Assembly: GCF_019711195.1 (NCBI RefSeq)
Contig: NZ_CP081299.1
Span: 5,490,501 to 5,554,500, forward strand
DNA: 64,000 nt
Direction: 5' to 3'
Source of the DNA: Dyadobacter sp. NIV53
Lineage (GTDB): Bacteria > Bacteroidota > Bacteroidia > Cytophagales > Spirosomataceae
This document shows positions 56,607 through 64,000 of the stretch, piece by piece. How positions within the stretch are numbered: the stretch's first letter is position 1; each line of letters begins with the position of its first letter. A program made the position numbers and the translations under genes. A model generated the notes under the pieces. The model saw only the letters and a list, made by a program, of their open reading frames with translations, ran no database searches and was not told where the DNA came from.

Positions 56607-56652
56607 GAATTTAAATTCCCGGGACAAAATTTTGAATCAACCTTAATACGAA

Positions 56653-56692
56653 AAAACCCTCAATACAAGCTGTATCAAGGGTTTTAACTTTT
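56653..56692 (+). terminator. Terminator of the kinase/LytTR operon
   Basis: AAAACCCT (56653-56660) pairs with AGGGTTTT (56678-56685) with further pairing inside, and a T-run follows. Confidence 0.85.
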
Positions 56693-56848
56693 TTTGCAAG
56701 AGAGAGGGACTTTTATATAATATATAATTGTCTTGTTTACAGATACTTAGGCTTTTTTTAGCTTTACCTGTACTCTTAATTGCATCCATTTGAATTATTA
56801 ATGGAAAAACAAAATATCTATATACAGTTGATAATCAGTGATTTATAT

Positions 56849-56877
56849 ATGTACTCGCTAAATTTAAAATGTACTCG
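56849..56877. repeat. Two direct copies of ATGTACTCG at the element border
   Basis: ATGTACTCG occurs at 56849-56857 and 56869-56877, 20 bp apart, in the AT-rich gap where chromosomal genes give way to the mobile element. Could be an integrase arm or accessory site; the element's true left end cannot be fixed from this window. Confidence 0.25.
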
Positions 56878-56945
56878 TATTTTATTTATATTTTCATTAT
56901 TTTTAATAGTGGGTTTATCCTAGCGTCGACTCTATCGGGAAACCT

Positions 56946-56984
56946 AAAAACAGATCAGAAACGAAGTCGGTAACAGTTCTGATC
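56946..56984 (-). terminator. Terminator of the repressor gene
   Basis: GATCAGAA (56953-56960) pairs with TTCTGATC (56977-56984) right after the XRE gene; on the minus strand a T5 tract follows the stem. Confidence 0.6.
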
Positions 56985-57693
56985 ATCCTGCTTCATCATT
57001 CTCGTTTTTCTTACCATATATCTTATCAAGAAATAACTGAAAAATATTCAGTAAAAATTCAGATTCAACTAGCCCAAGAAGATTATATCTAAATATTTCA
57101 TTCATAAAATTTTCTTCTTTAACTGCCAAATTCATTAATTTTTTAGTTTCAGGTCCATCATACAAATTCTGTATTTTGTATTTTGTCTCATCAAAAAGTT
57201 CTTCAAATTTTTGAAAGTCATTGGCAGACAATTTTTTCGTATATTCATTAAACTCGGTGTTAGAATAGATAATTTCCTTTTTGGTTTTGAGATCTTTTAC
57301 TCTGACCCTACCAATAAAGTGCTTGTCAGCCAATTCATAATAATCCTGCATAAGATGGCTTTTTATCTTATCCTTCAAATTTTTGTCTTTTTCTTTATAA
57401 AAAGCTACAAGGTCTCTTAAATATTCATTCTGTTCCTGAATGTCGGTTAACTTCTTTTTAGTGTCGTTTATCCATTTGACATCATTCAATTCAGAACTAC
57501 CCCTGTAAAGAACCTCATTTATAGATACACCCAGGGCTTTTGATATGTTAGTAAGCTGTTCAATAGTTAATTTTTCACCTCTATTTTCAAGATAGGCATA
57601 GTTGGACCTTGTAGTATTTAGCCTGTCTGCTATCACTTCTTGTGTCAAATTAAGGCTTTCTCTTATCGCTCGGATGTTATCTGTTATAGTCAT
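56983..57693 (-). CDS. XRE-family repressor-like regulator
   Basis: From the ATG at 57693 it has 236 residues; the frame start at 57732 adds 13 residues without character. An N-terminal helix-turn-helix (about 3-62: I-R-E-S-L-N-L-T-Q-E-V-I-A-D-R-L, T-R-S-N-Y-A-Y-L-E-N-R-G) is followed by a coiled-coil region (about 75-115) and a helical domain without recognised protease or peptidase motif. It is divergent from a small Cro-like gene with an inverted repeat between, like a phage or ICE control switch. Confidence 0.85.
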   Translation of the reverse strand: MTITDNIRAIRESLNLTQEVIADRLNTTRSNYAYLENRGEKLTIEQLTNISKALGVSINEVLYRGSSELNDVKWINDTKKKLTDIQEQNEYLRDLVAFYKEKDKNLKDKIKSHLMQDYYELADKHFIGRVRVKDLKTKKEIIYSNTEFNEYTKKLSANDFQKFEELFDETKYKIQNLYDGPETKKLMNLAVKEENFMNEIFRYNLLGLVESEFLLNIFQLFLDKIYGKKNENDEAG

Positions 57694-57727
57694 GCTCAAA
57701 TTTATAGACAAAATTTTAATAATTATT

Positions 57728-57749
57728 GACAATAATTGTTTTTATTGTC
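57728..57749. promoter_or_regulatory. Putative operator between the divergent regulators
   Basis: GACAATAA (57728-57735) and TTATTGTC (57742-57749) form a perfect 8-bp inverted repeat with a 6-bp spacer, 35 bp before the XRE start and 51 bp before the Cro-like start. Extra TTATT/AATAA symmetry lies outside. Confidence 0.55.
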
Positions 57750-57799
57750 GTGAATAATTCTTTGCTTTGTGATATCATATACTGACAAATAAATACAAT

Positions 57800-58033
57800 A
57801 TGCAAACATCAATCAAAATTGCAATTGACCGATATGAAAATAATATCGGATGTAGAATTAAGCCTGATCGTCTTTTCTATAATAAGATTGGAATAAATCA
57901 AAAGAGGTTTGGACAACTCTTAAGAGGTGAAAAGGAGCCACTAATAAGTGAGGCTAAAAGTCTTGCAAAATTTTTAGGTACATCAATAGATGAACTCTGC
58001 AACAACATAAAGCCCGGCCACTACTCGAAATAG
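57800..58033 (+). CDS. Small Cro/XRE-like DNA-binding protein
   Basis: A 77-residue helix-turn-helix protein (L-F-Y-N-K-I-G-I-N-Q-K-R-F-G-Q-L-L-R-G-E-K-E-P, then A-K-S-L-A-K-F-L-G-T-S-I-D-E-L). Only the DNA-binding domain is present, as in Cro-type proteins. Divergent from the repressor and upstream of the integrase. Confidence 0.8.
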   Translation: MQTSIKIAIDRYENNIGCRIKPDRLFYNKIGINQKRFGQLLRGEKEPLISEAKSLAKFLGTSIDELCNNIKPGHYSK

Positions 58034-58041
58034 TGCCGGGC
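58012..58041 (+). terminator. GC-rich hairpin over the stop of the Cro-like gene
   Basis: GCCCGG...CCGGGC with CACTA/TAGTG inside forms a strong stem overlapping the stop codon; no T-run follows, so it may be a weak terminator or a regulatory hairpin before the integrase. Confidence 0.45.
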
Positions 58042-58088
58042 CAAAAGTATTACCTCATCAATTTCTCAACAATTAATTTAGTAATTCA

Positions 58089-59374
58089 ATGACAAAGATA
58101 CCAAATTTCAATGCACCGTCATTACACTCCAGTCAGAATCAACGCTTCGTTGTAAGTATTCGTTTTGTTTTGCGATATACTCCTTCTAGAATTAAAGAGA
58201 GTATATTATATGTACGTACAACAGTCAATGGAACGCGTGCACCTGAACGATCTTTAAATATGAAAATCGTTAAGTCTGAATGGGATAGCACTCAACAAAC
58301 TATTTTAGGAAATTCGGATCAGGCGCAGATTTGCAACGCACGAATTCAGCAGGTAAAAACTTTGTTTGATAAGACATTTTTTTTAATGCAGCAGTCTGGT
58401 GAATCCATAACGGCCAAAAGATTACAGGAACGTGTATTTGGTGAAAAAGCTCAATATTCTAGTTATAAAGACGCTTTTAACCGATTCATTGCAGAAAAGA
58501 TAACTACTACAAAGGTCAGCCCACGTACGATTGAAACCTATAATAAATACTATCGACATATTTCATCTTTTTTGAAAGTAACGGACATAAAAATATCCTA
58601 CTTCAAGACATTTCAGAGAAGAATATGCTTGATCTTTTAAATTATTTTAAAAGGAAATATGCTCAAGACTATGCAGTAAAAATTGTACAGTTTTTCCGAT
58701 CTATTTATACTTATGCAGTATCAAAAGGAATGGTTGAAAAAAATCCTCTTACAAGCATTAGACTTGAGAAGCTTGGTGAATATGACACAACACACCTAAC
58801 ACAAGATGAGGTGAAGAGGATTTCTAATTTTAATTTTTACAAATTAAATCTTCCTGCCGAATCATTAAAAGTTTTGGACGAAGAAAGAGACGCTTTAATT
58901 TTTACCTGCTATACTGGATTACACCATTCAGACTATAAAAATGGAGCCTTTGAATTAATTGAATATAATGGACGTACATGGATATCAGGTTATAGGGTTA
59001 AGTCGAAAGGAGGAAGACGAGATAAGCCGTATTCTATTCCCTTACATCCATTGGCATTGGCAATTGTTGATAAATATGGAGGAATTGATAAGTTGCCTAA
59101 GCGCAATAATTCAAAGCGAAACCAGATACTTAAAAATATAGCTGCATACACTAATATTAAAGTCAATTTAACGACTAAAATAGCGCGAAAAACATTAGCT
59201 GATTATTGCTTAAATACTCTTCAAATGAGGCAAGAAGTATTAGCCTCAATACTCGGTCATGTTTCTACAAAGTTTATAAAACACTATGCTAAAATAAGCA
59301 ACAGTTCAATTGATGAGGCTATGCAATTTGATAACTTAAATTCTAAATTAGATGATACTGAAAATCACAAATAA
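58089..59374 (+). pseudogene. Tyrosine recombinase (integrase) with a frameshift
   Basis: Two frames, 58089-58640 and 58625-59374, overlap; the join lies near 58605, where Y-F-K must continue with D-I-S-E-K-N-M-L-D-L-L-N-Y-F. One missing base (probably an A) restores about 428 residues. N-terminal Arm-DNA-binding domain (about 20-70), SAM-like core-binding domain (about 110-210), catalytic domain (about 225-415). Catalytic parts: T-G-L-H-H-S-D where Arg is usual in the third/fourth position, A-R-K-T-L-A-D-Y-C, L-G-H-V-S-T-K-F-I-K-H-Y-A-K-I with the Tyr nucleophile. It probably integrates and excises this element. Confidence 0.8.
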
Positions 59375-59633
59375 GGAAGGGTTTTCTTACGAATTGCCCG
59401 TTAGCTGCCTTAAATATTCTAGAATTACAAAGACTTGGGTAGTTTATTCAAAAGCAGTTAATAAGCGTAAATCAATGGCTATTTCCAATGCAGTAGCAGA
59501 ATCATTATTAAAGGAGAAAGTAACTACCAGGCATGACCGAGGAGACTATGTTTTGTTTCAGGTTAATGCTAGTGATATGTTCATTGATCCGACAAAAGGG
59601 AATGTCATTTTTGATCCCAAAAAACATCTTTAA
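59352..59633 (+). CDS. Hypothetical protein of the mobile element
   Basis: A 93-residue basic protein that overlaps the integrase end by 23 bp. No domain was recognised; it has L-K-Y-S-R-I-T-K-T-W-V-V-Y-S-K-A-V-N-K-R-K-S-M and a C-terminal F-D-P-K-K-H-L. The overlap suggests co-translation with the integrase. Confidence 0.6.
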   Translation: MILKITNKEGFSYELPVSCLKYSRITKTWVVYSKAVNKRKSMAISNAVAESLLKEKVTTRHDRGDYVLFQVNASDMFIDPTKGNVIFDPKKHL

Positions 59634-59655
59634 TCACTAATTAAATATCTCAATT

Positions 59656-59877
59656 ATGGTAAATATCGGAATGATACAAGAGGCCGTAGATAAAGCAACG
59701 GATTTTGTAAATAATAAAGCTAATCTGAATGAAGAAGTTACAGACAGATTAAATGAATTTTTATTCGAAATATTAAGAAAATCTCAAATTGAAATCAGTA
59801 AAAGAGATATTATTGAATTAGGTCTTTCCAACTTAATTTATCTTCAATTACAAAATGATCCAGGCTCAACATTATAA
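59656..59877 (+). CDS. Small acidic helical protein of the mobile element
   Basis: A 73-residue acidic protein with predicted helices (I-Q-E-A-V-D-K-A-T-D-F-V, V-T-D-R-L-N-E-F-L-F-E-I-L-R-K, I-I-E-L-G-L-S-N-L-I-Y). No family recognised. Followed by a hairpin at 59905-59946. Confidence 0.55.
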   Translation: MVNIGMIQEAVDKATDFVNNKANLNEEVTDRLNEFLFEILRKSQIEISKRDIIELGLSNLIYLQLQNDPGSTL

Positions 59878-59904
59878 ACCAAGTATTCACTTAAAATAAC
59901 AAAA

Positions 59905-59946
59905 AACGCCTTTACTACATTATGGCAAAATGTAAGTAAAGGCGTT
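59905..59946 (+). terminator. Long hairpin before the primase-helicase gene
   Basis: AACGCCTTTACT pairs with AGTAAAGGCGTT, extended by ACATT/AATGT around a one-base bulge. No strong T-run on the plus strand; it separates the integrase group from the replication genes. Confidence 0.55.
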
Positions 59947-59993
59947 AAATCATCCATTATCAAAACTTCAACTCGTTCAAAATCAAAGCAAAT

Positions 59994-61404
59994 ATGCAAA
60001 CAAAAGCCGAAAATACGAAATCTATTAAAAGTAAAGGAATTAAAAATGAAAACGAAATTCTGCAAGATCAGGAAGGAGTAAAGTTGAATGATTTAAATGG
60101 TTTAATTAATGATGCTGTTGATACAAAAGAAGAAAACAAGGCAAAGGAAGAAAGAGAAAAAAATTAAAAGAATCTATTCAAAAACAATTTATTCGGGTAG
60201 CGGATGATTATTACAAGTTGGTATTTACACCTGATAAGACAGGGAATACTTTTCGGACTTATGATAAACGTCAGAAAGGTACAATCATTGATGATTACGG
60301 TAGAAGAAGCATACAATTTGTAAAGAAGTATGAAGGATTTTGTAATGTAGCTTCTCACGTCAATTTTCAACCTGAAATTAAAGGCTTTTTCAATAAGTAT
60401 CATCCTTTAAGCCACAAACCTAGCAGTGGTAAATTTGAAACCATTACAAGCGTTCTTTCACACGTCTTTGGTGATAAAATCAACTTTATATTAGACTACC
60501 TACATTTATTATATATGAAGCCTACTCAACGGCTTCCAGTTTTACTTTTAGAGTCAAAAGAGAAGAATACAGGTAAGAGTACTTTTGGTACACTACTTAA
60601 AATAATATTTGAAGATAACGCAATTAAGTTAGGTAATAACGATTTTGAAAGTGAGTTCAATGAGATATGGGTTAGCAAACTATGTATTATTGTAGACGAG
60701 ACATCCCTAGAAAAAAAGGCATAATGCAATTAATTAAACGCCTTAGTACTGAGACAAGTAAAATTACATCCAACGAAAAAAACAAAGCCCAAAAACAGAT
60801 TGAATTTATTGGCAAGTTTGTGTTTATGAGCAATGAAGAAGGTAGGGCATTACCGATAGAACGCGGTGACACTCGTTTTGCAGTTTTTAAGGTACCAACT
60901 TTTAAAGAAAAAGGGTTGGTTGATGATCCCAATATCGAAAACAAAATCAGACTTGAGATTCCTGCTTTCCTTCATTATCTGGAAAATACCAAACCTATTT
61001 ATCCCGAAATGGGCAGAATGTATTTTGATACAAAAGTTTACTATACGGATCAGCTTTTCGCGTATTATGAAGGTAGCCAATCCTATATAGCAAAGGCTAT
61101 CCAAGAATTTATCAAAGATGCATTTGAGATGTTTCCGGATCAAAGGGCTTTACATTATTCAGTTTCAGATATTATCAGTCAATTGTCAGTTGGTGAGTAT
61201 GCAAAGAAATCAGACAGGCAGCAAATCAGAAGAGCATTAGAAAACGAGTTGTCAATGGTTGAGCAAAATAAGCAACGATATGAATTTTATAATCTTGCTC
61301 AATTTCATACAGGCAACAACAACGAAAATTACAATTCAGAAGGGCGAAATAATAGAGTTTTTGAATTTACACGCGAACAATTCAAAATTGATTGGAAAAG
61401 CTAA
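59994..61404 (+). pseudogene. Primase-helicase (DUF5906/P4-type) with two frameshifts at A7 tracts
   Basis: Three frames join: 59994-60167 (M-Q-T-K-A-E-N...R-E-K-N), 60164-60724, and 60718-61404. Both breaks sit in A7 tracts, at 60157-60163 and 60711-60717. One extra A, or a -1 slip, in each gives one 470-residue protein. The middle has Walker A E-K-N-T-G-K-S-T-F-G-T-L-L and Walker B C-I-I-V-D-E-T, followed after the second break by G-I-M-Q-L-I-K-R-L and F-V-F-M-S-N-E-E-G-R-A-L-P-I (sensor region). This is a superfamily 3-type replicative helicase of plasmids and integrated elements. The N-terminal 60 residues are Lys/Glu-rich and disordered. Confidence 0.75.
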
Positions 61405-61417
61405 GAAAATATTGTTT

Positions 61418-61635
61418 TGGAACATCTGGAACAAATTCAGAACGTTTTACAGGCATTTTGGAACGGGAAAAAGTCTTAAAAACTCTATTAAACATTGTTT
61501 TAAAATATTAATCATTTTTTTGGAACAATGGAACATTTAATAATAAGTAATATGTAGTCAGTAAGTTACAGTGTTCCAAAAGTGTTCCGAATCTGTTCCA
61601 TGTTCCAAAATAAGTAATAGTGTTCCATTGTTCCA
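61418..61635. repeat. Iteron-like array: 11 copies of TGGAACR/TGTTCCA
   Basis: Forward TGGAACA/G at 61418, 61427, 61459, 61521 and 61529; reverse TGTTCCA/G at 61572, 61583, 61594, 61601, 61621 and 61629. Pairs are spaced 7-11 bp. TGGAACAATGGAACA (61521-61535) and TGTTCCATTGTTCCA (61621-61635) form a perfect 15-bp inverted repeat around 85 bp. The array fills the gap between the helicase and primase genes, which is where plasmid-type origins often lie; function as origin or operator is inferred. Confidence 0.8.
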
Positions 61636-61739
61636 TAATTTTTAATAAATACTGCTAAAACACGTATTTTTCTTTAAAATCAATTAGGCCGCTAAAAGAA
61701 AAGAAATAATTCCTAATAATATTAATGCATCAACATTCT

Positions 61740-62636
61740 ATGAAAAGTACAAATAAGTTTAGCAATGAACAGATACTCGCAGCAAAGAATAAATCCATTG
61801 CCGGATATCTTAAAAGTCAAAATATTGAACCTGTTAATATGATAGGCGGGGAGCTGGTTTATCTTTCTCCGTTACGTTCTGAAACTACACCTTCATTTTA
61901 TGTCAATCCGCAAAAAAATATTTTTAATGATTTTGGTGGTACTGATGAAATGAGAGGTGACTCGATCAGGCTCGTTCAGCAATTTAGAAAATGCAATTTT
62001 ACTGAAGCAATTGAAATTCTTTTGGGATCTGACTTTTTAGGTACTTATTCCTTTTCTTTTAGCGGCCTACCTGACTTAGATAAACAAGATAGTAGAATAC
62101 AAATCAAATCCGTTCATAAGTTAAAAAACAGTGCTTTAATCCGGTATGTAACAAGTCGGGGTATTTTATTGCAACATGCCTTTGATTATTTAAGTGAGGT
62201 ACATTACGAAGTTGATGGTAAACAATATTTTGCTGTTGGCTTTAAAAATGATAGTGATGGATTTGAACTAAGAAATAGCTTAGGATTCAAAGGTAAATCA
62301 GATAATGGGATAACTATTATTGATTTGGGCACTGAATCAGTCAGTTTATTTGAAGGAAGTTTTGATTTCTTATCAGCATTGAGGCACTTTGGCACCGATA
62401 AACCGACAATTACAGCAATAATCCTTAACACTACGAACAACTTAAGGTTAGCCTTACCAGTAATGTCTAACTGTAAAATGATAAACTGTTATCTCGACAA
62501 TGACTTATCAGGTGAAAAAGCCGTACAGAAGTTAATTAAACACGGTTTTCTTGTTAAGGACTGGTCTAAGATTATTTACCCTAACGATAAGGATTTTAAC
62601 GAATATTTGATTAATAACCGTAACAAAGCGGTATGA
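61740..62636 (+). CDS. CHC2/Toprim-domain DNA primase-like protein of the mobile element
   Basis: About 298 residues from the ATG at 61740 (an ATG at 61725 adds five). An N-terminal CHC2-like fold (Y-L-S-P-L-R-S-E-T-T-P-S-F-Y-V-N, I-F-N-D-F-G-G) without the usual zinc-binding cysteines is followed by a Toprim domain (V-S-L-F-E-G-S-F-D-F-L-S-A-L, I-N-C-Y-L-D-N-D-L-S-G-E-K-A). Such degenerate primases are common on Bacteroidetes mobile elements. The reading frame is intact and the gene lies 105 bp after the iteron array. Confidence 0.85.
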   Translation: MKSTNKFSNEQILAAKNKSIAGYLKSQNIEPVNMIGGELVYLSPLRSETTPSFYVNPQKNIFNDFGGTDEMRGDSIRLVQQFRKCNFTEAIEILLGSDFLGTYSFSFSGLPDLDKQDSRIQIKSVHKLKNSALIRYVTSRGILLQHAFDYLSEVHYEVDGKQYFAVGFKNDSDGFELRNSLGFKGKSDNGITIIDLGTESVSLFEGSFDFLSALRHFGTDKPTITAIILNTTNNLRLALPVMSNCKMINCYLDNDLSGEKAVQKLIKHGFLVKDWSKIIYPNDKDFNEYLINNRNKAV

Positions 62637-62708
62637 AATAATTCCTTACCGTTTACCCCATATTATACCCCATTTAATACCCCATTCAATATTAACAATC
62701 GAAACTGT

Positions 62709-63115
62709 ATGAATGCTATAAAAAAGTGTTTGATGTGTAAAATCAAGTTTGAAGCAAAAAGGTCAGATGCAAAATTTTGTTCACCAGCTTGTAAAGTTAA
62801 ATCTCATTATTATCGGCAAAAAAAGGAGACACGGTTACAGTTGAGACTAACCAAGTTTTTTATTTAGATGAATACGAACAGGTAGCAAAGGGGACCGGCC
62901 TTGACAATGACGTAATGCCTTTAATTATGTATTGCTTTTACCGAAAAAATTTGAATGGTAATCCAACCTTAAAAGAGACTATAGATTATTTTAATGCAGT
63001 TTTTGACAATTCTTCCAGAATTCGTAATTTAAATTCCTATCAAGTATTTGAAGAAGAATTTTTATCTGGTAGAATTTCTGTAGAAATTCATAAACTAAAT
63101 GGTAATTCTGGCTAA
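62709..63115 (+). pseudogene. Small zinc-ribbon protein with a frameshift at an A7 tract
   Basis: The ATG at 62709 opens M-N-A-I-K-K-C-L-M-C-K-I-K-F-E with a C-x-x-C...C-x-x-x-C finger (C-S-P-A-C-K) and reaches Y-Y-R-Q-K-K, where it meets A7 at 62818-62824 and soon stops. The -1 frame continues V-F-Y-L-D-E-Y-E-Q-V-A-K-G-T-G and ends at 63115, giving about 135 residues. The second half is acidic-helical; no family recognised. Two CPXCG-like cysteine pairs suggest DNA or RNA binding. Confidence 0.55.
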
Positions 63116-63181
63116 GTGATTAAATAAGATATACATATATTTTAGACGAAAAAACAGTATACGTCGATAAATTTGAGATTC

Positions 63182-64000
63182 TTATTTTCCTGATTTTCTT
63201 CTGTTATCATCTTTGCATAACATTTGACAATTAGTTTCAATCGTTTTCCCACCTTCATGCCATGGCTCTATGTGGTCTGCTTCCATTCCGCTAATATCAA
63301 AATACTTGCCGCACTTTATGCAAATTCCTTTCTGTTTTTCATATACTTTTTGTCTCATGCTGTCAGAAAATGCTCTAATTCCAAGATATCTTTCATCACG
63401 TGTTAGGATATACGGGTAAATCCCGTTTTTCTTTCTATGTCATCATCTAAAACAAGCTTAGCAATTTCAAGTTCTATTGCCTTTGTGTCGTATATTTGAT
63501 TACCATATTTGTTAAATAAAATGCCCCAATCAACTCCCTTCATATATTTCTTGCGTTTCACTGTGAAAGTCGAATTAACCCAGGTAATTACAGATTGAAA
63601 ATATATCCACAATGCAGTTGCATTTGGGTCGTGTTGGTGTTTTGCCATATAATTTTCAATATTATCTTCAGAAATCCAAGAGATAGCTGTTTCCAAATAT
63701 TCCTGCCTATTTGCTGAACCAACAAGATAGTCTCCGCCAATATTTAAAGCTACGCAACCGTTTTTACTAAAATATCTCTTTGCGTCTGATACCCATGATC
63801 CAGTATAAACGGCGTTTCGCAATTCTTGATCAGTTAGTTTTAATCCTGCAATATTTATAGTTTTAAACCACTCTAGGCTTTTCGCTTTCTGTTCCACTAC
63901 AAACATAAACCATCAGTTTGTAGTCTAATATTTGTACTTGTTCATCATTTTTAAGGTTATGAAAATATCGGTTTGAATAGGCAAAATCCCCATTCACATA
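63182..64000 (-). pseudogene. DUF262 / HNH endonuclease protein, partial at the right edge, with two frameshifts
   Basis: Read from the right edge: Y-F-H-N-L-K-N-D-E-Q-V-Q-I-L-D-Y-K and L-M-V-Y-V-C-S-G-T-E-S-E-K, then L-E-W-F-K-T-I-N-I-A-G-L-K-L-T-D-Q-E-L-R-N-A-V after a surplus base at 63876-63877. A second break in the T5 at 63426-63430 leads to G-I-Y-P-Y-I-L-T-R-D-E-R-Y-L-G-I-R-A-F and the HNH motif C-I-K-C-G...M-E-A-D-H-I-E-P-W-H-E-G-G-K-T, ending at 63182. The fusion of a DUF262 (ParB-like nucleotide-binding) half with an HNH nuclease is typical of GmrSD-related defence nucleases. N-terminal part is outside the window. Confidence 0.75.

Noticed and set aside
58605..58607. Programmed frameshift in the integrase
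   Set aside because: The break site is TTC-AAG-ACA, not a slippery heptamer; a missing base is simpler.
61259..61540. 93-codon frame overlapping the helicase end and the iteron array
   Set aside because: Out of frame with the helicase and passes through repeats; no protein character.
1..64000. tRNA or rRNA genes
   Set aside because: All intergenic gaps were read; none showed a cloverleaf with T-loop GTTCGA-type sequence or rRNA signatures.

Overview
The window looks like a chromosomal segment of a Cytophagales bacterium (Bacteroidetes), most likely Dyadobacter or a close relative. The reasons are SusC/SusD outer-membrane pairs, TonB-dependent receptors of the OMP_b-brl_3 type, a MurF-Alr fusion, TAnnTTTG-type -7 promoter boxes, the lack of Shine-Dalgarno sequences, and Rcp/LytTR regulators. 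The genus is an inference; no rRNA or tRNA gene was seen.

Layout. 1-5.4 kb: end of a DUF2723-type membrane protein, a secreted endonuclease/exonuclease/phosphatase, the grpE-dnaJ chaperone operon, queG and a DUF1761 protein. 5.4-16.5 kb: a SusC/SusD uptake pair (SusC interrupted by an amber codon), a beta-barrel-like protein, a ThuA-like protein and a large SGNH/PVC-dehydrogenase/cytochrome c protein. 16.8-24 kb: gyrB, ppk1 and murF-alr. 24-26.8 kb: a GntR-regulated ABC transporter operon with a GIN-domain protein, a 31-residue ORF and a clear palindromic operator. 27-29.9 kb: MocA-like, XdhC and NifS-like genes for molybdenum cofactor maturation. 30-47.9 kb: a mixture of stress (peroxiredoxin, ferritin, Ohr), transport (FUSC, EamA, MATE) and receptor genes. 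48-52.4 kb: gapN, a small CRISPR array fused to a truncated WYL gene, and two NTF2-like genes. 52.7-56.6 kb: a propeller-type sensor kinase with its LytTR response regulator.

56.9-64 kb is a lower-GC mobile element: divergent repressor/Cro-like pair with a shared inverted repeat, a tyrosine recombinase, a primase-helicase, an 11-copy TGGAACA/TGTTCCA iteron-like array, a CHC2/Toprim primase, a zinc-ribbon protein and a DUF262-HNH nuclease gene that runs off the right edge. These parts suggest an integrated element with its own replication functions.

An important caution: at least ten point lesions break otherwise well conserved reading frames (amber in susC; single-base indels in the peroxiredoxin, gapN, SnoaL-like, integrase, primase-helicase (two), zinc-ribbon and DUF262-HNH (two) genes). 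Six of the indels are within about 5.3 kb of the right end. Sequencing or assembly error is the simplest reading; real decay or slippage at A7 tracts is the alternative.
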